Shown here: in pieces, positions 26,858 to 34,054 of the stretch
Numbering within the stretch: the stretch's first letter is position 1
How the letters are laid out: every line of letters starts with the position of its first letter
Notes under the pieces: model-generated
What the model saw: only the letters and a program-made list of their open reading frames with translations
Databases searched by the model: none
Told to the model about the DNA's origin: nothing
Translations under genes and position numbers: made by a program
DNA from: Rhizobium sp. 11515TR
GTDB taxonomy: Bacteria > Pseudomonadota > Alphaproteobacteria > Rhizobiales > Rhizobiaceae
Length of the DNA: 64,000 nt
Assembly (NCBI RefSeq): GCF_002277895.1
Contig: NZ_CP022998.1
Coordinates: 3,391,501-3,455,500 of the forward strand
Direction of reading: 5' to 3'

Positions 26858-27220
26858 TTAGGCGGCCGCGGCACGATTGCCGAAGATGGCCGTCAGGATC
26901 TTGCGATCGAATGGCTTCAGCAGAAAATCGGTCGCGCCGGCTCGTTTCCCGGCCATCAGCTTGCGAAGATCGGCCTCGATGACGCAGTAATAGATCTTCA
27001 CGTCCTTGCCTTCAGGCATCGCGCGGATACTGGCGATGAACTCGAGCGCCCCCTCCATCCCGGCATCGACGATCAGATAATCAGGCATTTCGGCCTGGCA
27101 GCGCATCAGCGCTTCGCGCGCGTCCCCGGCTTCGCTCACCAGAAAATCCAGCTCGGACAGGATCCGTTTGCCGACCTTACGTACGACATCCGACGTATCC
27201 GTTATCATGAACCGCTGCAT
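26858..27220 (-). CDS. Single-domain receiver protein with partly degenerate active site
   Basis: This 120-aa CheY-like protein has no output domain. The phosphorylation Asp is retained at about residue 52 (DYLIVDAGMEG), as is the conserved Lys at about 102 (DFLLKPFDRK). The usual acidic pair is reduced to D-T (MITDTSDVVRK), and the switch Thr/Ser position reads Cys or Val (KIYYCVIEA). It could act as a phosphate sink or shuttle for ChpT, or as a phosphorylation-independent binding protein. It is convergent with ctrA and lies downstream of chpT, but a terminator separates it from chpT. It differs from CpdR and DivK in these residues. Confidence 0.85.
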   Translation of the reverse strand: MQRFMITDTSDVVRKVGKRILSELDFLVSEAGDAREALMRCQAEMPDYLIVDAGMEGALEFIASIRAMPEGKDVKIYYCVIEADLRKLMAGKRAGATDFLLKPFDRKILTAIFGNRAAAA

Positions 27221-27290
27221 ATGTGAGCTCCCTGGCATCAGCCGCCATCATCCGACATCGGCTTCAAATTGAAACGATAGGAGCAGCAAG

Positions 27291-27306
27291 CTAAGGATTC
27301 GTTACC
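27291..27306. promoter_or_regulatory. CtrA-box-like and GANTC site upstream of the receiver gene
   Basis: CTAA-N7-TTACC resembles TTAA-N7-TTAACC with two mismatches, and a GATTC methylation site lies inside it (27296-27300). About 70 bases upstream of the start. Weak by itself but consistent with its neighbours. Confidence 0.3.
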
Positions 27307-27365
27307 GCTACATTATCAATTGAGCGGACAACCCCAAGATTGCACAGAATTTTCGACACACGAAA

Positions 27366-27398
27366 AAATAAGCCCGCAGCCGACGGTCGACTGCGGGC
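27366..27398 (-). terminator. Rho-independent terminator after chpT
   Basis: An 8-bp stem GCCCGCAG/CTGCGGGC is followed on the minus strand by TTATTTTTTCG, about 25 bases past the chpT stop. It separates chpT from the receiver gene. Confidence 0.85.
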
Positions 27399-27421
27399 GA
27401 AAACGTCGACAGATCGACCTG

Positions 27422-28069
27422 CTATTGGGCAACCATGGTCGCCACGAAGGTCAGTTCCTCCGGCGTCGCATTATAGAAAAGCTCCATGCCGCTCTCCTCG
27501 GCCAGAAGCACCGTGTAATAGGGCTGGATCGAATGAGCGTCGACGGCTTCCTCCAGCGTACCGGAGCAAATCTCGGCGAACTTCGGCGGCACACGCATCA
27601 GCCGCCCCTTGGCGGTGATCGTGAACTTCGCCTCGAATTCGGGATTTTCAAGGGTGACCTCGATATTGCCGCCACGCGGAATCGCGCCATAGGCAACGAG
27701 GAAGAGATTGAGCAGCAGCTTCACGCGGTTCTTCGCGATGATCGCGCGCGGACCGATCCAACTGACCTCGGTCTTCTTCTCGGCGGCGGCGAAATCCTTG
27801 GCGGCCCGCTCCGCTTCGCCGGTGTCGATCGAGGCGCCGACCGAACCGGACGCGCCAAAGGCAAGGCGCGCGAATTTGAGGCGGACGGACGCGTTGAGCG
27901 CACTGGTGCGGATCAGATCCATCGCATCGGCGTCGGCACCACCCTCGTCGAGCAGCTCCAGGCCATTGTTGATCGCCCCAACCGGCGAGATCACATCATG
28001 GCAGACGCGGCTACACAGCAGCGCGGCCAGATCCGGTCCGGTCAGAGTGAGGTTGGGATTTTTCGACAT
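27422..28069 (-). CDS. chpT: Histidine phosphotransferase ChpT
   Basis: ChpT relays phosphate from the hybrid kinase CckA to CtrA and CpdR. The 215-aa protein has the DHp-like helix with the phosphorylated histidine at about residue 24 (LLCSRVCHDVISPVGAINNG) and a degenerate, non-ATP-binding kinase-like C-terminal domain (RGGNIEVTLENPEFEAKFTI). Length and order fit ChpT. It lies 0.7 kb from ctrA, convergent with it, so the relay protein and its target are genetically close. A CtrA-box-like element lies 115 bases upstream. Confidence 0.93.
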   Translation of the reverse strand: MSKNPNLTLTGPDLAALLCSRVCHDVISPVGAINNGLELLDEGGADADAMDLIRTSALNASVRLKFARLAFGASGSVGASIDTGEAERAAKDFAAAEKKTEVSWIGPRAIIAKNRVKLLLNLFLVAYGAIPRGGNIEVTLENPEFEAKFTITAKGRLMRVPPKFAEICSGTLEEAVDAHSIQPYYTVLLAEESGMELFYNATPEELTFVATMVAQ

Positions 28070-28370
28070 TCATTGTCTCCTGAATGCTGACAGGGCAAAG
28101 CGAGTAGTTCCACCTTGCCACGGTAAGGTTGCCCGAGGGTTTCGCAGCCAGTGTACCGCGCGCCATAATGACACCATATTTGGTAAACCGATTGTTAAGA
28201 CCATCGACGCAAAATGCATTCATCACCATCAGACTTTTTCGCACGCGATTCGTCCTGCGAGAGATGGGCGAAATGGTCTGAAAATGGGGGCGTGCCATGC
28301 ATGGCGCATTCAGGCGAATGCGTTGCCTATTCGTCCCTGTTGCACCGACCATGATGAACGGAAGACTTCC
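28070..28370. promoter_or_regulatory. Divergent chpT / DUF1134 intergenic region
   Basis: This 301-bp gene-free stretch contains a CtrA-box-like site at 28182-28198 in the chpT direction. A longer plus-strand reading frame running through from 27708 is an antisense shadow of chpT. Confidence 0.5.
28182..28198 (-). promoter_or_regulatory. CtrA-box-like site upstream of chpT
   Basis: On the minus strand TTAA-CAATCGG-TTTACC matches TTAA-N7-TTAACC with a single mismatch, about 115 bases before the chpT start. It suggests CtrA feedback on its own phosphorelay. Confidence 0.45.
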
Positions 28371-28982
28371 ATGCGCTATGAATTCCTGAAGAGAATGCCA
28401 AGCCCCGGCACCAGAACGCTCGGCCTCGGCCTGATTCTGGCCATTGTCGCATTTGTGAGTTTCGCGCTGCCGGTCCGTCAGGCCGCTGCCGCGCCCACCA
28501 ATCAATATTCGGCCCAGGAAATCGTCGATGCCGGCCACTCCTTCTTCGGCTCCACCAGCGGCGGTCTTGCCAAGGTGGTCGAGCGCGCCTTCCAGCAATA
28601 CGGCCTGCCGAATGGCTACATCCTCGGCCAGGAAGGCTCCGGCGCGTTTCTGGCAGGCCTGACCTATGGTGAAGGCCAGCTCAACACCAAGAATGCCGGC
28701 GAGCATCCGCTTTACTGGCAGGGACCTTCGCTCGGCTTGGACTACGGCGGCCAGGGCACCCGCGTCATGATGCTGGTCTATGATCTGCCGAGCATCAACA
28801 GCGTCTACACCCGCTTCGGCGGCGTCAGCGGCCAGGCATTCGTGGTTGCCGGCTTCGGCATGACCGTCCTGAAGAACAACAACATCGTGCTCGTTCCGAT
28901 CCGCACTGGCCTTGGCGCACGCCTCGGCATCAACATGGGCTATCTTAAAGTCACGCCGAACCCGACCTGGAATCCTTTCTGA
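28371..28982 (+). CDS. DUF1134 exported protein
   Basis: This 203-aa protein of the DUF1134 family is found widely in alphaproteobacteria and has unknown function. It has a long N-terminal signal (basic start MRYEFLKR, then a hydrophobic stretch around LGLGLILAIVAFVSFAL and an AAA cleavage region). The conserved mature part contains SAQEIVDAGHSFFGSTSGGL, GLDYGGQGTRVMMLVYDLP and RTGLGARLGINMGYLK, with a fold reminiscent of SYLF-type lipid-binding domains. It is followed by a good terminator and is therefore monocistronic. Confidence 0.88.
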   Translation: MRYEFLKRMPSPGTRTLGLGLILAIVAFVSFALPVRQAAAAPTNQYSAQEIVDAGHSFFGSTSGGLAKVVERAFQQYGLPNGYILGQEGSGAFLAGLTYGEGQLNTKNAGEHPLYWQGPSLGLDYGGQGTRVMMLVYDLPSINSVYTRFGGVSGQAFVVAGFGMTVLKNNNIVLVPIRTGLGARLGINMGYLKVTPNPTWNPF

Positions 28983-29022
28983 ACCGATCCTCTGATACGA
29001 TCTCCCAAGCAGCACACGCCTT

Positions 29023-29050
29023 GGCCCGCTTCAGTTGCGGGCCTTTTCTT
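29023..29050 (+). terminator. Rho-independent terminator after the DUF1134 gene
   Basis: A 7-bp stem GGCCCGC/GCGGGCC with a 7-base loop, then TTTTCTTT, about 40 bases past the stop. Confidence 0.85.
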
Positions 29051-29107
29051 TCCGTAAATCCGGCTCCCTGCCGATAAACCATATCCGCGTTAAACGCTTG
29101 CCCACAT

Positions 29108-29124
29108 GGCTAACCCATGATTAA
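29108..29124 (-). promoter_or_regulatory. CtrA-box-like site upstream of the coiled-coil gene
   Basis: On the minus strand TTAA-TCATGGG-TTAGCC matches TTAA-N7-TTAACC with one mismatch. A perfect 10-bp palindrome TGATTAATCA (29118-29127) overlaps it. It lies 46 bases before the start codon of the next gene. Confidence 0.4.
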
Positions 29125-29169
29125 TCATTTTATCGATATCGAACATAACTCCAGGATACTGGCTGCGTC

Positions 29170-30381
29170 GTGATTCAATTTGCTCTCTTGTTTGGATTGG
29201 GCTTTCTGACGGCCGCTCTACTGGTCTTTCTCATCGCGCCGGCAATCCATCGTCGTATCGTCTGGTTCACCGAAAAGCGCCTGAAGGCGACGATGCCCTT
29301 GAGCCCGCAGGAAGTGCGCGCGCAGAAGGACATGGCGCGCGCACTCTTTGCGGCTGAAAACGCGCGGACAGAACATGCCCTGACGCAGGAACGCGACAAG
29401 ACCGTTGCGCTGCAGATCCAGAACGGCAAACTTCAGCAGGAAGCAAGCCGTCTTTCCGCCGCAAGTGCGGAGCTGCAGACCCGCATCAACGATCTGGAGG
29501 TGGAAGCAGGCGAGCTGCGCTCACGCCTGCGCCAGGAAGAGAGCTATATCAGCCAGCTGAAATCAAGCATCCACGCCGCCGAGCAGGCCAGCGCCGAGAA
29601 GGAAGCCGATATTGACAGCTTGCGCAAACGGATGACGAAAATGGGTGCCGATGCCGATAATCTCAGGATCGATCTGGCAGCCCGCGAAACCGAGATCGAG
29701 AGTCTGAAGCTGCGCATCAATACATTACGCGACGAACGCGATACGTTGCGCCAGGAGCTGAATGCGGCAAGCCTGCGCGCCGCAGATGCCGAACAGTCGC
29801 TGCGCCAGGAAAGCGACAAGAACAAGCGGCTTGAGGAACGCCTCAACCGCGAGATTGCTGGCAGCGCCGACAAGGAAACCGCGATCGAACGCCACGCCCA
29901 GGATGTCGTTCGCCTAAGGGAGCGGCTGGAGGCTGCCATCAAGGAATCGAAGGAAGCCGGCAAGGCGTTGCGCGCCGCTGGCCTCACGCCGCCGAAGAAG
30001 GCCACAAGAACGCCGAAACTCGCTGCCGCATCGATAATTGCGGGCAGTGCCGGTGAGCAAGGAACCATAAGCGAGCCGCCGCAGGTGGCGGAACCGGAAC
30101 GAAAAGTGGAAGACGAAATCACCCAGATGACGGAAGAGGTTCGCAATCGCGCAGCGGCCCTATCGGACCGCCTGCTGAAGGCTCGCACGCCAGCGCATGA
30201 CGAAGCCATGCGCGAGGAGATTGCCAAGATCGCTGCCAACATGGTGGCGCTGACGGCACTCAAGGAAGGCGACGGCTCGCCGATCTTCGATCTCCTGCCG
30301 AAAGATCAGGACCCCGCCGAACCCGGCGCGCGCATCAGCCTCGCCGACCGCGTCGCCGCAATACTGCCGAAGCATCCCTGA
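29170..30381 (+). CDS. Membrane-anchored coiled-coil protein of unknown function
   Basis: This 403-aa protein starts at a GTG. One N-terminal transmembrane helix (about 3-24, FALLFGLGFLTAALLVFLIA) is followed by a basic juxtamembrane segment. A long coiled coil runs from roughly 45 to 275, full of Leu/Ala heptads with charged residues (LRSRLRQEESYISQLK and similar), then a shorter, less regular C-terminal region. The architecture recalls RmuC-like or cell-envelope scaffold proteins, but no nuclease domain is seen. The candidate CtrA box upstream hints at cell-cycle control. Function is not known to me. Confidence 0.8.
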   Translation: MIQFALLFGLGFLTAALLVFLIAPAIHRRIVWFTEKRLKATMPLSPQEVRAQKDMARALFAAENARTEHALTQERDKTVALQIQNGKLQQEASRLSAASAELQTRINDLEVEAGELRSRLRQEESYISQLKSSIHAAEQASAEKEADIDSLRKRMTKMGADADNLRIDLAARETEIESLKLRINTLRDERDTLRQELNAASLRAADAEQSLRQESDKNKRLEERLNREIAGSADKETAIERHAQDVVRLRERLEAAIKESKEAGKALRAAGLTPPKKATRTPKLAAASIIAGSAGEQGTISEPPQVAEPERKVEDEITQMTEEVRNRAAALSDRLLKARTPAHDEAMREEIAKIAANMVALTALKEGDGSPIFDLLPKDQDPAEPGARISLADRVAAILPKHP

Positions 30382-30400
30382 GCTCCAATGAGCAACCCGC

Positions 30401-31231
30401 TCAGATGCGCCCGTTCTTTGCGGCAATCTCGAAAAGGGCAATGCCACTCGCCGTCGCGACATTGAGGCTGTCCAATCCCGGCGCCTGCGGAATCCGCACG
30501 CTGCCGAAGGCGGAGAGAATGCTTGCGGGCAAGCCCTCCCCTTCCGTGCCGACCACGAGCGCCATGCGCTCCGAAGCCGGGACGTCGCGAATATCGACCG
30601 CGCCTCGCGGCGATAGGCTCCAGATCGCAAAGCCATGCTCGGCAAGCCCCGCAAGCAGCTGAACGCCGCTTGATTGCCGGCGATAGGGCACGGTCAGGAT
30701 CGATCCGACCGAAACCCGCAGCGCCTTGCGGTAAAGCGGATCGCAACAGCTTTCGTCGAGTAGCACCGCAGCCGCGCCGAAGGCCGCGGCATTGCGGAAC
30801 ATCGAACCCATATTGTCATGATTGGAAATGCCGCAGCCGACGAGCACCAGCGACTGCTTTGGGAGGCGGTCGAATAGGTCGCTCGTCCCGTCTTCAGCTG
30901 TTCTACGCCCCAGCGCCAGGACCCCGCGATGCAGATGGAAGCCGACAATGCCGTCGAGCACCTCGGCTTCGGCGATATAGATCGGGACTTCCGGTGGGAA
31001 CGTGTCGATGATATCGCCAAGTCCAGCGACGCGATTTTTAAGCAGCAGCACTTTCTCAGCGAGGAAATCCCCGGCTGCCGCATGCGTGCCGGCGAGAAGC
31101 CGCAGCACGACGGTTCCTTCCGCTATGAAGCGGTTCTCTCGACCTGTCAGATCGCGTTCTCGGATATTGCGGAATTCGGCGATACGTGGATCGTCGGGAT
31201 GCGTTATCTCGATGAGCCGCGCGCTCGTCAT
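30401..31231 (-). CDS. TrmH/SpoU-family RNA 2'-O-methyltransferase
   Basis: This is a SPOUT-fold RNA methyltransferase using SAM to methylate a ribose 2'-OH in tRNA or rRNA. The 276-aa product has a substrate-binding N-terminal region (FRNIRERDLTGRENRFIAEG) and the three SpoU motifs: ISNHDNMGSMFRNAAAFGA, MALVVGTEGEGLP and IPQAPGLDSLNVATASGIAL. The start at 31231 (MTSARLIEITHP) fits the family; the in-frame extension to 31321 is rejected. The target nucleotide cannot be told. It lies head to tail with the small membrane protein gene upstream, with a 10-base gap. Confidence 0.92.
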   Translation of the reverse strand: MTSARLIEITHPDDPRIAEFRNIRERDLTGRENRFIAEGTVVLRLLAGTHAAAGDFLAEKVLLLKNRVAGLGDIIDTFPPEVPIYIAEAEVLDGIVGFHLHRGVLALGRRTAEDGTSDLFDRLPKQSLVLVGCGISNHDNMGSMFRNAAAFGAAAVLLDESCCDPLYRKALRVSVGSILTVPYRRQSSGVQLLAGLAEHGFAIWSLSPRGAVDIRDVPASERMALVVGTEGEGLPASILSAFGSVRIPQAPGLDSLNVATASGIALFEIAAKNGRI

Positions 31232-31241
31232 CGTCAGGCCG

Positions 31242-31619
31242 TCAGTTGGCGAGCGATATGGTCGCCACGATGCGGCCAATACCGTAGTCGAAGACGATAG
31301 CCTGGCGCTGGCCGCTGGCAAGCGTACCGTAGAACAGCACCTGATTGCCCGAGAGCGCCGTGGATTGAACGATAAAGCCCGCCGGCAGCAATGCCGTCAC
31401 CGCAACCGGGGCATCGGACGGGATGGCGGATGCCGCCTGGCCCGCAGGCTTGGCCGCCGGCTTCATCGTCTTGTAGACAACGGCGCCGAAGACAGCCATA
31501 AGGCTCACCACCATGACGGCCGCAGAGACGATCTGCAGGCGGATCATCTTGCGTCGGACTTTCTCCAGGGCCGGATCGAGGGGCTTTTCCTCTTGATCGT
31601 CTGGCTCGAGATTCGTCAT
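31242..31619 (-). CDS. Small bitopic membrane protein (DUF6476-like)
   Basis: This 125-aa protein has a charged cytoplasmic N-terminus (DQEEKPLDPALEKVRRK), one transmembrane helix (about 29-49, IVSAAVMVVSLMAVFGAVVY) and a periplasmic beta-rich domain ending DYGIGRIVATISLAN. I believe it corresponds to the DUF6476 family of alphaproteobacteria, but this is from memory. It is divergent from the pseudouridine synthase with only about 50 bases between starts, and 10 bases upstream of the TrmH gene, so probably co-transcribed with it. Function unknown. Confidence 0.7.
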   Translation of the reverse strand: MTNLEPDDQEEKPLDPALEKVRRKMIRLQIVSAAVMVVSLMAVFGAVVYKTMKPAAKPAGQAASAIPSDAPVAVTALLPAGFIVQSTALSGNQVLFYGTLASGQRQAIVFDYGIGRIVATISLAN

Positions 31620-31668
31620 CGATGCGTCCTTGCTTCCAGTAGAGCGCTTTATGCGCCGGAGAATATAT

Positions 31669-32694
31669 TTGAGCGACCCCTTTAAAGAAGCCGCAGACAA
31701 TAGAAAAGTCCTAACCGCCGATGAAAATGCCGAAGGACGACTCGATTCCTGGCTGACGGCCGAGATCGGCGAGGAATTTTCCCGCAGCCGCGTGCAAGGA
31801 CTCATCAAGGACGGCGCCGTTACGCTCAAGGGCGCAGTGGTGACAGACGCCAAGCGCAAGGTGCGGCCCGGCGACGTCTACGAGATCACCCTGCCCGAAC
31901 CGGAAGACCCGACGCCGCAGGGCGAGGATATTCCGCTGGATGTGCTCTATGAGGACGACGATGTCATCGTCATCTCCAAACCTGCCGGGCTAGTCGTCCA
32001 TCCCGCAGCCGGCAATTGGACGGGGACCCTGGTCAACGCCCTGATCCACCATTGCGGGGACAGCCTTTCCGGCATCGGCGGCGTTCGCCGCCCGGGCATC
32101 GTGCACCGGCTGGACAAGGATACGACCGGCGTCATGGTCGTCGCCAAGAACGATGTGGCCCACCGGCATCTCTCTTTACAATTTGCCGATCACGGCCGCA
32201 CGACTTCGCTCGAGCGTGCCTATCAGGCAATCGTCTGGGGACGCCCTCGCCAGCTTGTCGGCACCATTGATGCACCCCTCGGCCGGTCGAGCAGCGACCG
32301 CACGCGCCGCGCCGTCAAGCGCCCGGATTCGCAGGATGCCGACGAGGCGATCACGCATTACGAGGTGCTGGAGCGCTTTCACGAGACACCGGACGCGACC
32401 GCGCTTGCCTCACTGATCGAGTGCCATCTGGAAACCGGCCGAACGCACCAGATCCGCGTGCATATGGCGCATATTGGCCACCCACTGCTCGGCGACGCCG
32501 TTTACGGAGGTGGCTTCAAGACCAAGGCCAACCTCCTGCCGGAAGCCGCAAAGCAGGCCGTCCATCGCTTCACGCGCCAGGCACTGCATGCCTATATGCT
32601 GCAATTCGAGCATCCCCGCACCGGCGAGGTCATGCACTTCGAGGCATCATTGCCTGAGGATATGGAAGAACTGGCGGCGGCACTCAGGGAATAG
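31669..32694 (+). CDS. RluA-family pseudouridine synthase
   Basis: This enzyme isomerises uridine to pseudouridine in 23S rRNA or tRNA, most like RluD. It is about 341 aa, with an N-terminal S4 RNA-binding domain (GRLDSWLTAEIGEEFSRSRV) and the catalytic motif GIVHRLDKDTTGVMVVAK, whose Asp is the nucleophile, then GRTHQIRVHMAHIGHPLLGD. The start is uncertain: a TTG at 31669 has GGAG seven bases upstream, while an ATG at 31651 has poor spacing. It lies between a divergent small membrane protein and rpoH. Confidence 0.92.
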   Translation: MSDPFKEAADNRKVLTADENAEGRLDSWLTAEIGEEFSRSRVQGLIKDGAVTLKGAVVTDAKRKVRPGDVYEITLPEPEDPTPQGEDIPLDVLYEDDDVIVISKPAGLVVHPAAGNWTGTLVNALIHHCGDSLSGIGGVRRPGIVHRLDKDTTGVMVVAKNDVAHRHLSLQFADHGRTTSLERAYQAIVWGRPRQLVGTIDAPLGRSSSDRTRRAVKRPDSQDADEAITHYEVLERFHETPDATALASLIECHLETGRTHQIRVHMAHIGHPLLGDAVYGGGFKTKANLLPEAAKQAVHRFTRQALHAYMLQFEHPRTGEVMHFEASLPEDMEELAAALRE

Positions 32695-33060
32695 ACGCCG
32701 AACATCACAATGACTGGACGCCCGCCCCCTTCCGCCCTATAATATCGCGTATGAAGGACCGATGTCCGAGCGCCTGTACTGACCGAAAACGCAACCGCGT
32801 TTGGGAGGTCGATGTGGTGATGCCGCATGGCGCTGGATTGTTCGGGAGGATAACCTCAAGGGCGATACTCCGGCGAGACCTGCGGTCACGCTGCTATAAC
32901 ACTTGTGTGACCGCATCCTTGAATCACCGTTTCGCCGTACTTATCTTTACATTAGTTAAGTGCGGGGTCCCCGGACCCGTACGCCTTGGTCCGCTTCGCA
33001 GAAGGCGCGCAAAATACGCCCCCAGAAGGAACCAAATCTCGAATAGGAGGGTGCACAATC
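32695..33060. promoter_or_regulatory. rpoH upstream region
   Basis: This 366-bp gene-free stretch holds a candidate promoter (32918-32946) and a structured leader with two hairpins (32965-32978 and 32982-33007) before the GAGG-type ribosome site. Confidence 0.55.
32918..32946 (+). promoter_or_regulatory. Candidate rpoH promoter
   Basis: CTTGAA, 17 bases, then TTATCT. The -35 fits RpoH-type (CTTGAA) and also sigma70-type (TTGAAT) promoters. It would give a leader of about 110 bases. Assigned by eye only. Confidence 0.35.
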
Positions 33061-33969
33061 ATGGCCCGTAATACCTTACCGTCCATTGCTGCCGGAGAAG
33101 CCGGCCTCAATCGTTATCTCGACGAGATCCGCAAGTTCCCCATGCTGGAACCGCAGGAAGAGTACATGCTCGCCAAGCGCTATGCGGAACATGCCGACCG
33201 TCAGGCTGCCCATAAGCTCGTTACCAGCCATCTGCGCCTCGTGGCGAAGATCGCCATGGGTTATCGCGGCTATGGCCTGCCGATCGGCGAAGTCGTGTCC
33301 GAAGGCAATGTCGGCCTGATGCAGGCCGTAAAGAAGTTCGACCCGGAACGCGGTTTCCGTTTAGCAACATACGCCATGTGGTGGATCAAGGCCTCGATCC
33401 AGGAATACATCCTGCGCTCGTGGTCGCTCGTGAAAATGGGCACGACCGCCAACCAGAAGCGCCTGTTCTTCAACCTGCGCCGTCTGAAGGGCCGCATCCA
33501 GGCCATCGACGATGGCGATCTGAAGCCGGAACACGTTACCGAGATCGCCACCAAGCTGAACGTTTCGGAAGAAGAGGTCGTTTCGATGAACCGCCGACTC
33601 TCCGGCGACGCTTCGCTGAATGCGCCGATCAAGGCTTCCGAAGGCGATTCCGGCCAGTGGCAGGATTGGCTCGTCGATGACCACGACAGCCAGGAAGACG
33701 TGCTGATCGAACAGGACGAGCTCGACACCCGCCGCCGCATGCTGGCGCGCGCCATGGGCGTCCTGAACGACCGCGAACGCCGCATTTTCGAGGCGCGCCG
33801 TCTCGCCGACGAGCCGGTGACGCTGGAGGATCTGTCGTCTGAGTTCGACATCAGCCGCGAACGTGTCCGCCAGATCGAGGTTCGCGCCTTCGAAAAGGTG
33901 CAGGAAGCCGTGCAGAAGGATGCGCTGGAACGCGCCAAGGCATTGCGCGTCGTCGAAGCAACGGCGTAA
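33061..33969 (+). CDS. rpoH: Heat-shock sigma factor RpoH (sigma32)
   Basis: RpoH directs RNA polymerase to heat-shock promoters. The 302-aa product shows sigma region 2 (LVTSHLRLVAKIAMGYRGYG; GLMQAVKKFDPERGFRLATY; WWIKASIQEYILRSWSLVK), the RpoH box (QKRLFFNLRRLKG) and region 4 (FDISRERVRQIEVRAFEKVQ). These mark it as sigma32 rather than a housekeeping sigma. The ATG at 33061 follows AGGAGGG. Rhizobia often carry two rpoH genes; the length and sequence look like RpoH1, but this is not proven. Confidence 0.96.
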   Translation: MARNTLPSIAAGEAGLNRYLDEIRKFPMLEPQEEYMLAKRYAEHADRQAAHKLVTSHLRLVAKIAMGYRGYGLPIGEVVSEGNVGLMQAVKKFDPERGFRLATYAMWWIKASIQEYILRSWSLVKMGTTANQKRLFFNLRRLKGRIQAIDDGDLKPEHVTEIATKLNVSEEEVVSMNRRLSGDASLNAPIKASEGDSGQWQDWLVDDHDSQEDVLIEQDELDTRRRMLARAMGVLNDRERRIFEARRLADEPVTLEDLSSEFDISRERVRQIEVRAFEKVQEAVQKDALERAKALRVVEATA

Positions 33970-34003
33970 CGCTTTCTGCTCAGCACATACGAAGCGTAAC
34001 AAG

Positions 34004-34029
34004 AAAGGCGGGCCGAAAGCCCGCCTTTT
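34004..34029 (+). terminator. Rho-independent terminator after rpoH
   Basis: A 10-bp perfect stem AAAGGCGGGC/GCCCGCCTTT with a 5-base loop ends in TTTT. It is symmetric enough to serve also the convergent gene that ends at 34055. Confidence 0.9.
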
Positions 34030-34054
34030 CCATATCCATTAGATTTAAGACGAC

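Noticed and set aside
27708..28370. Upstream extension of the DUF1134 gene
   Set aside because: It runs antisense through chpT; the signal peptide begins at 28371.
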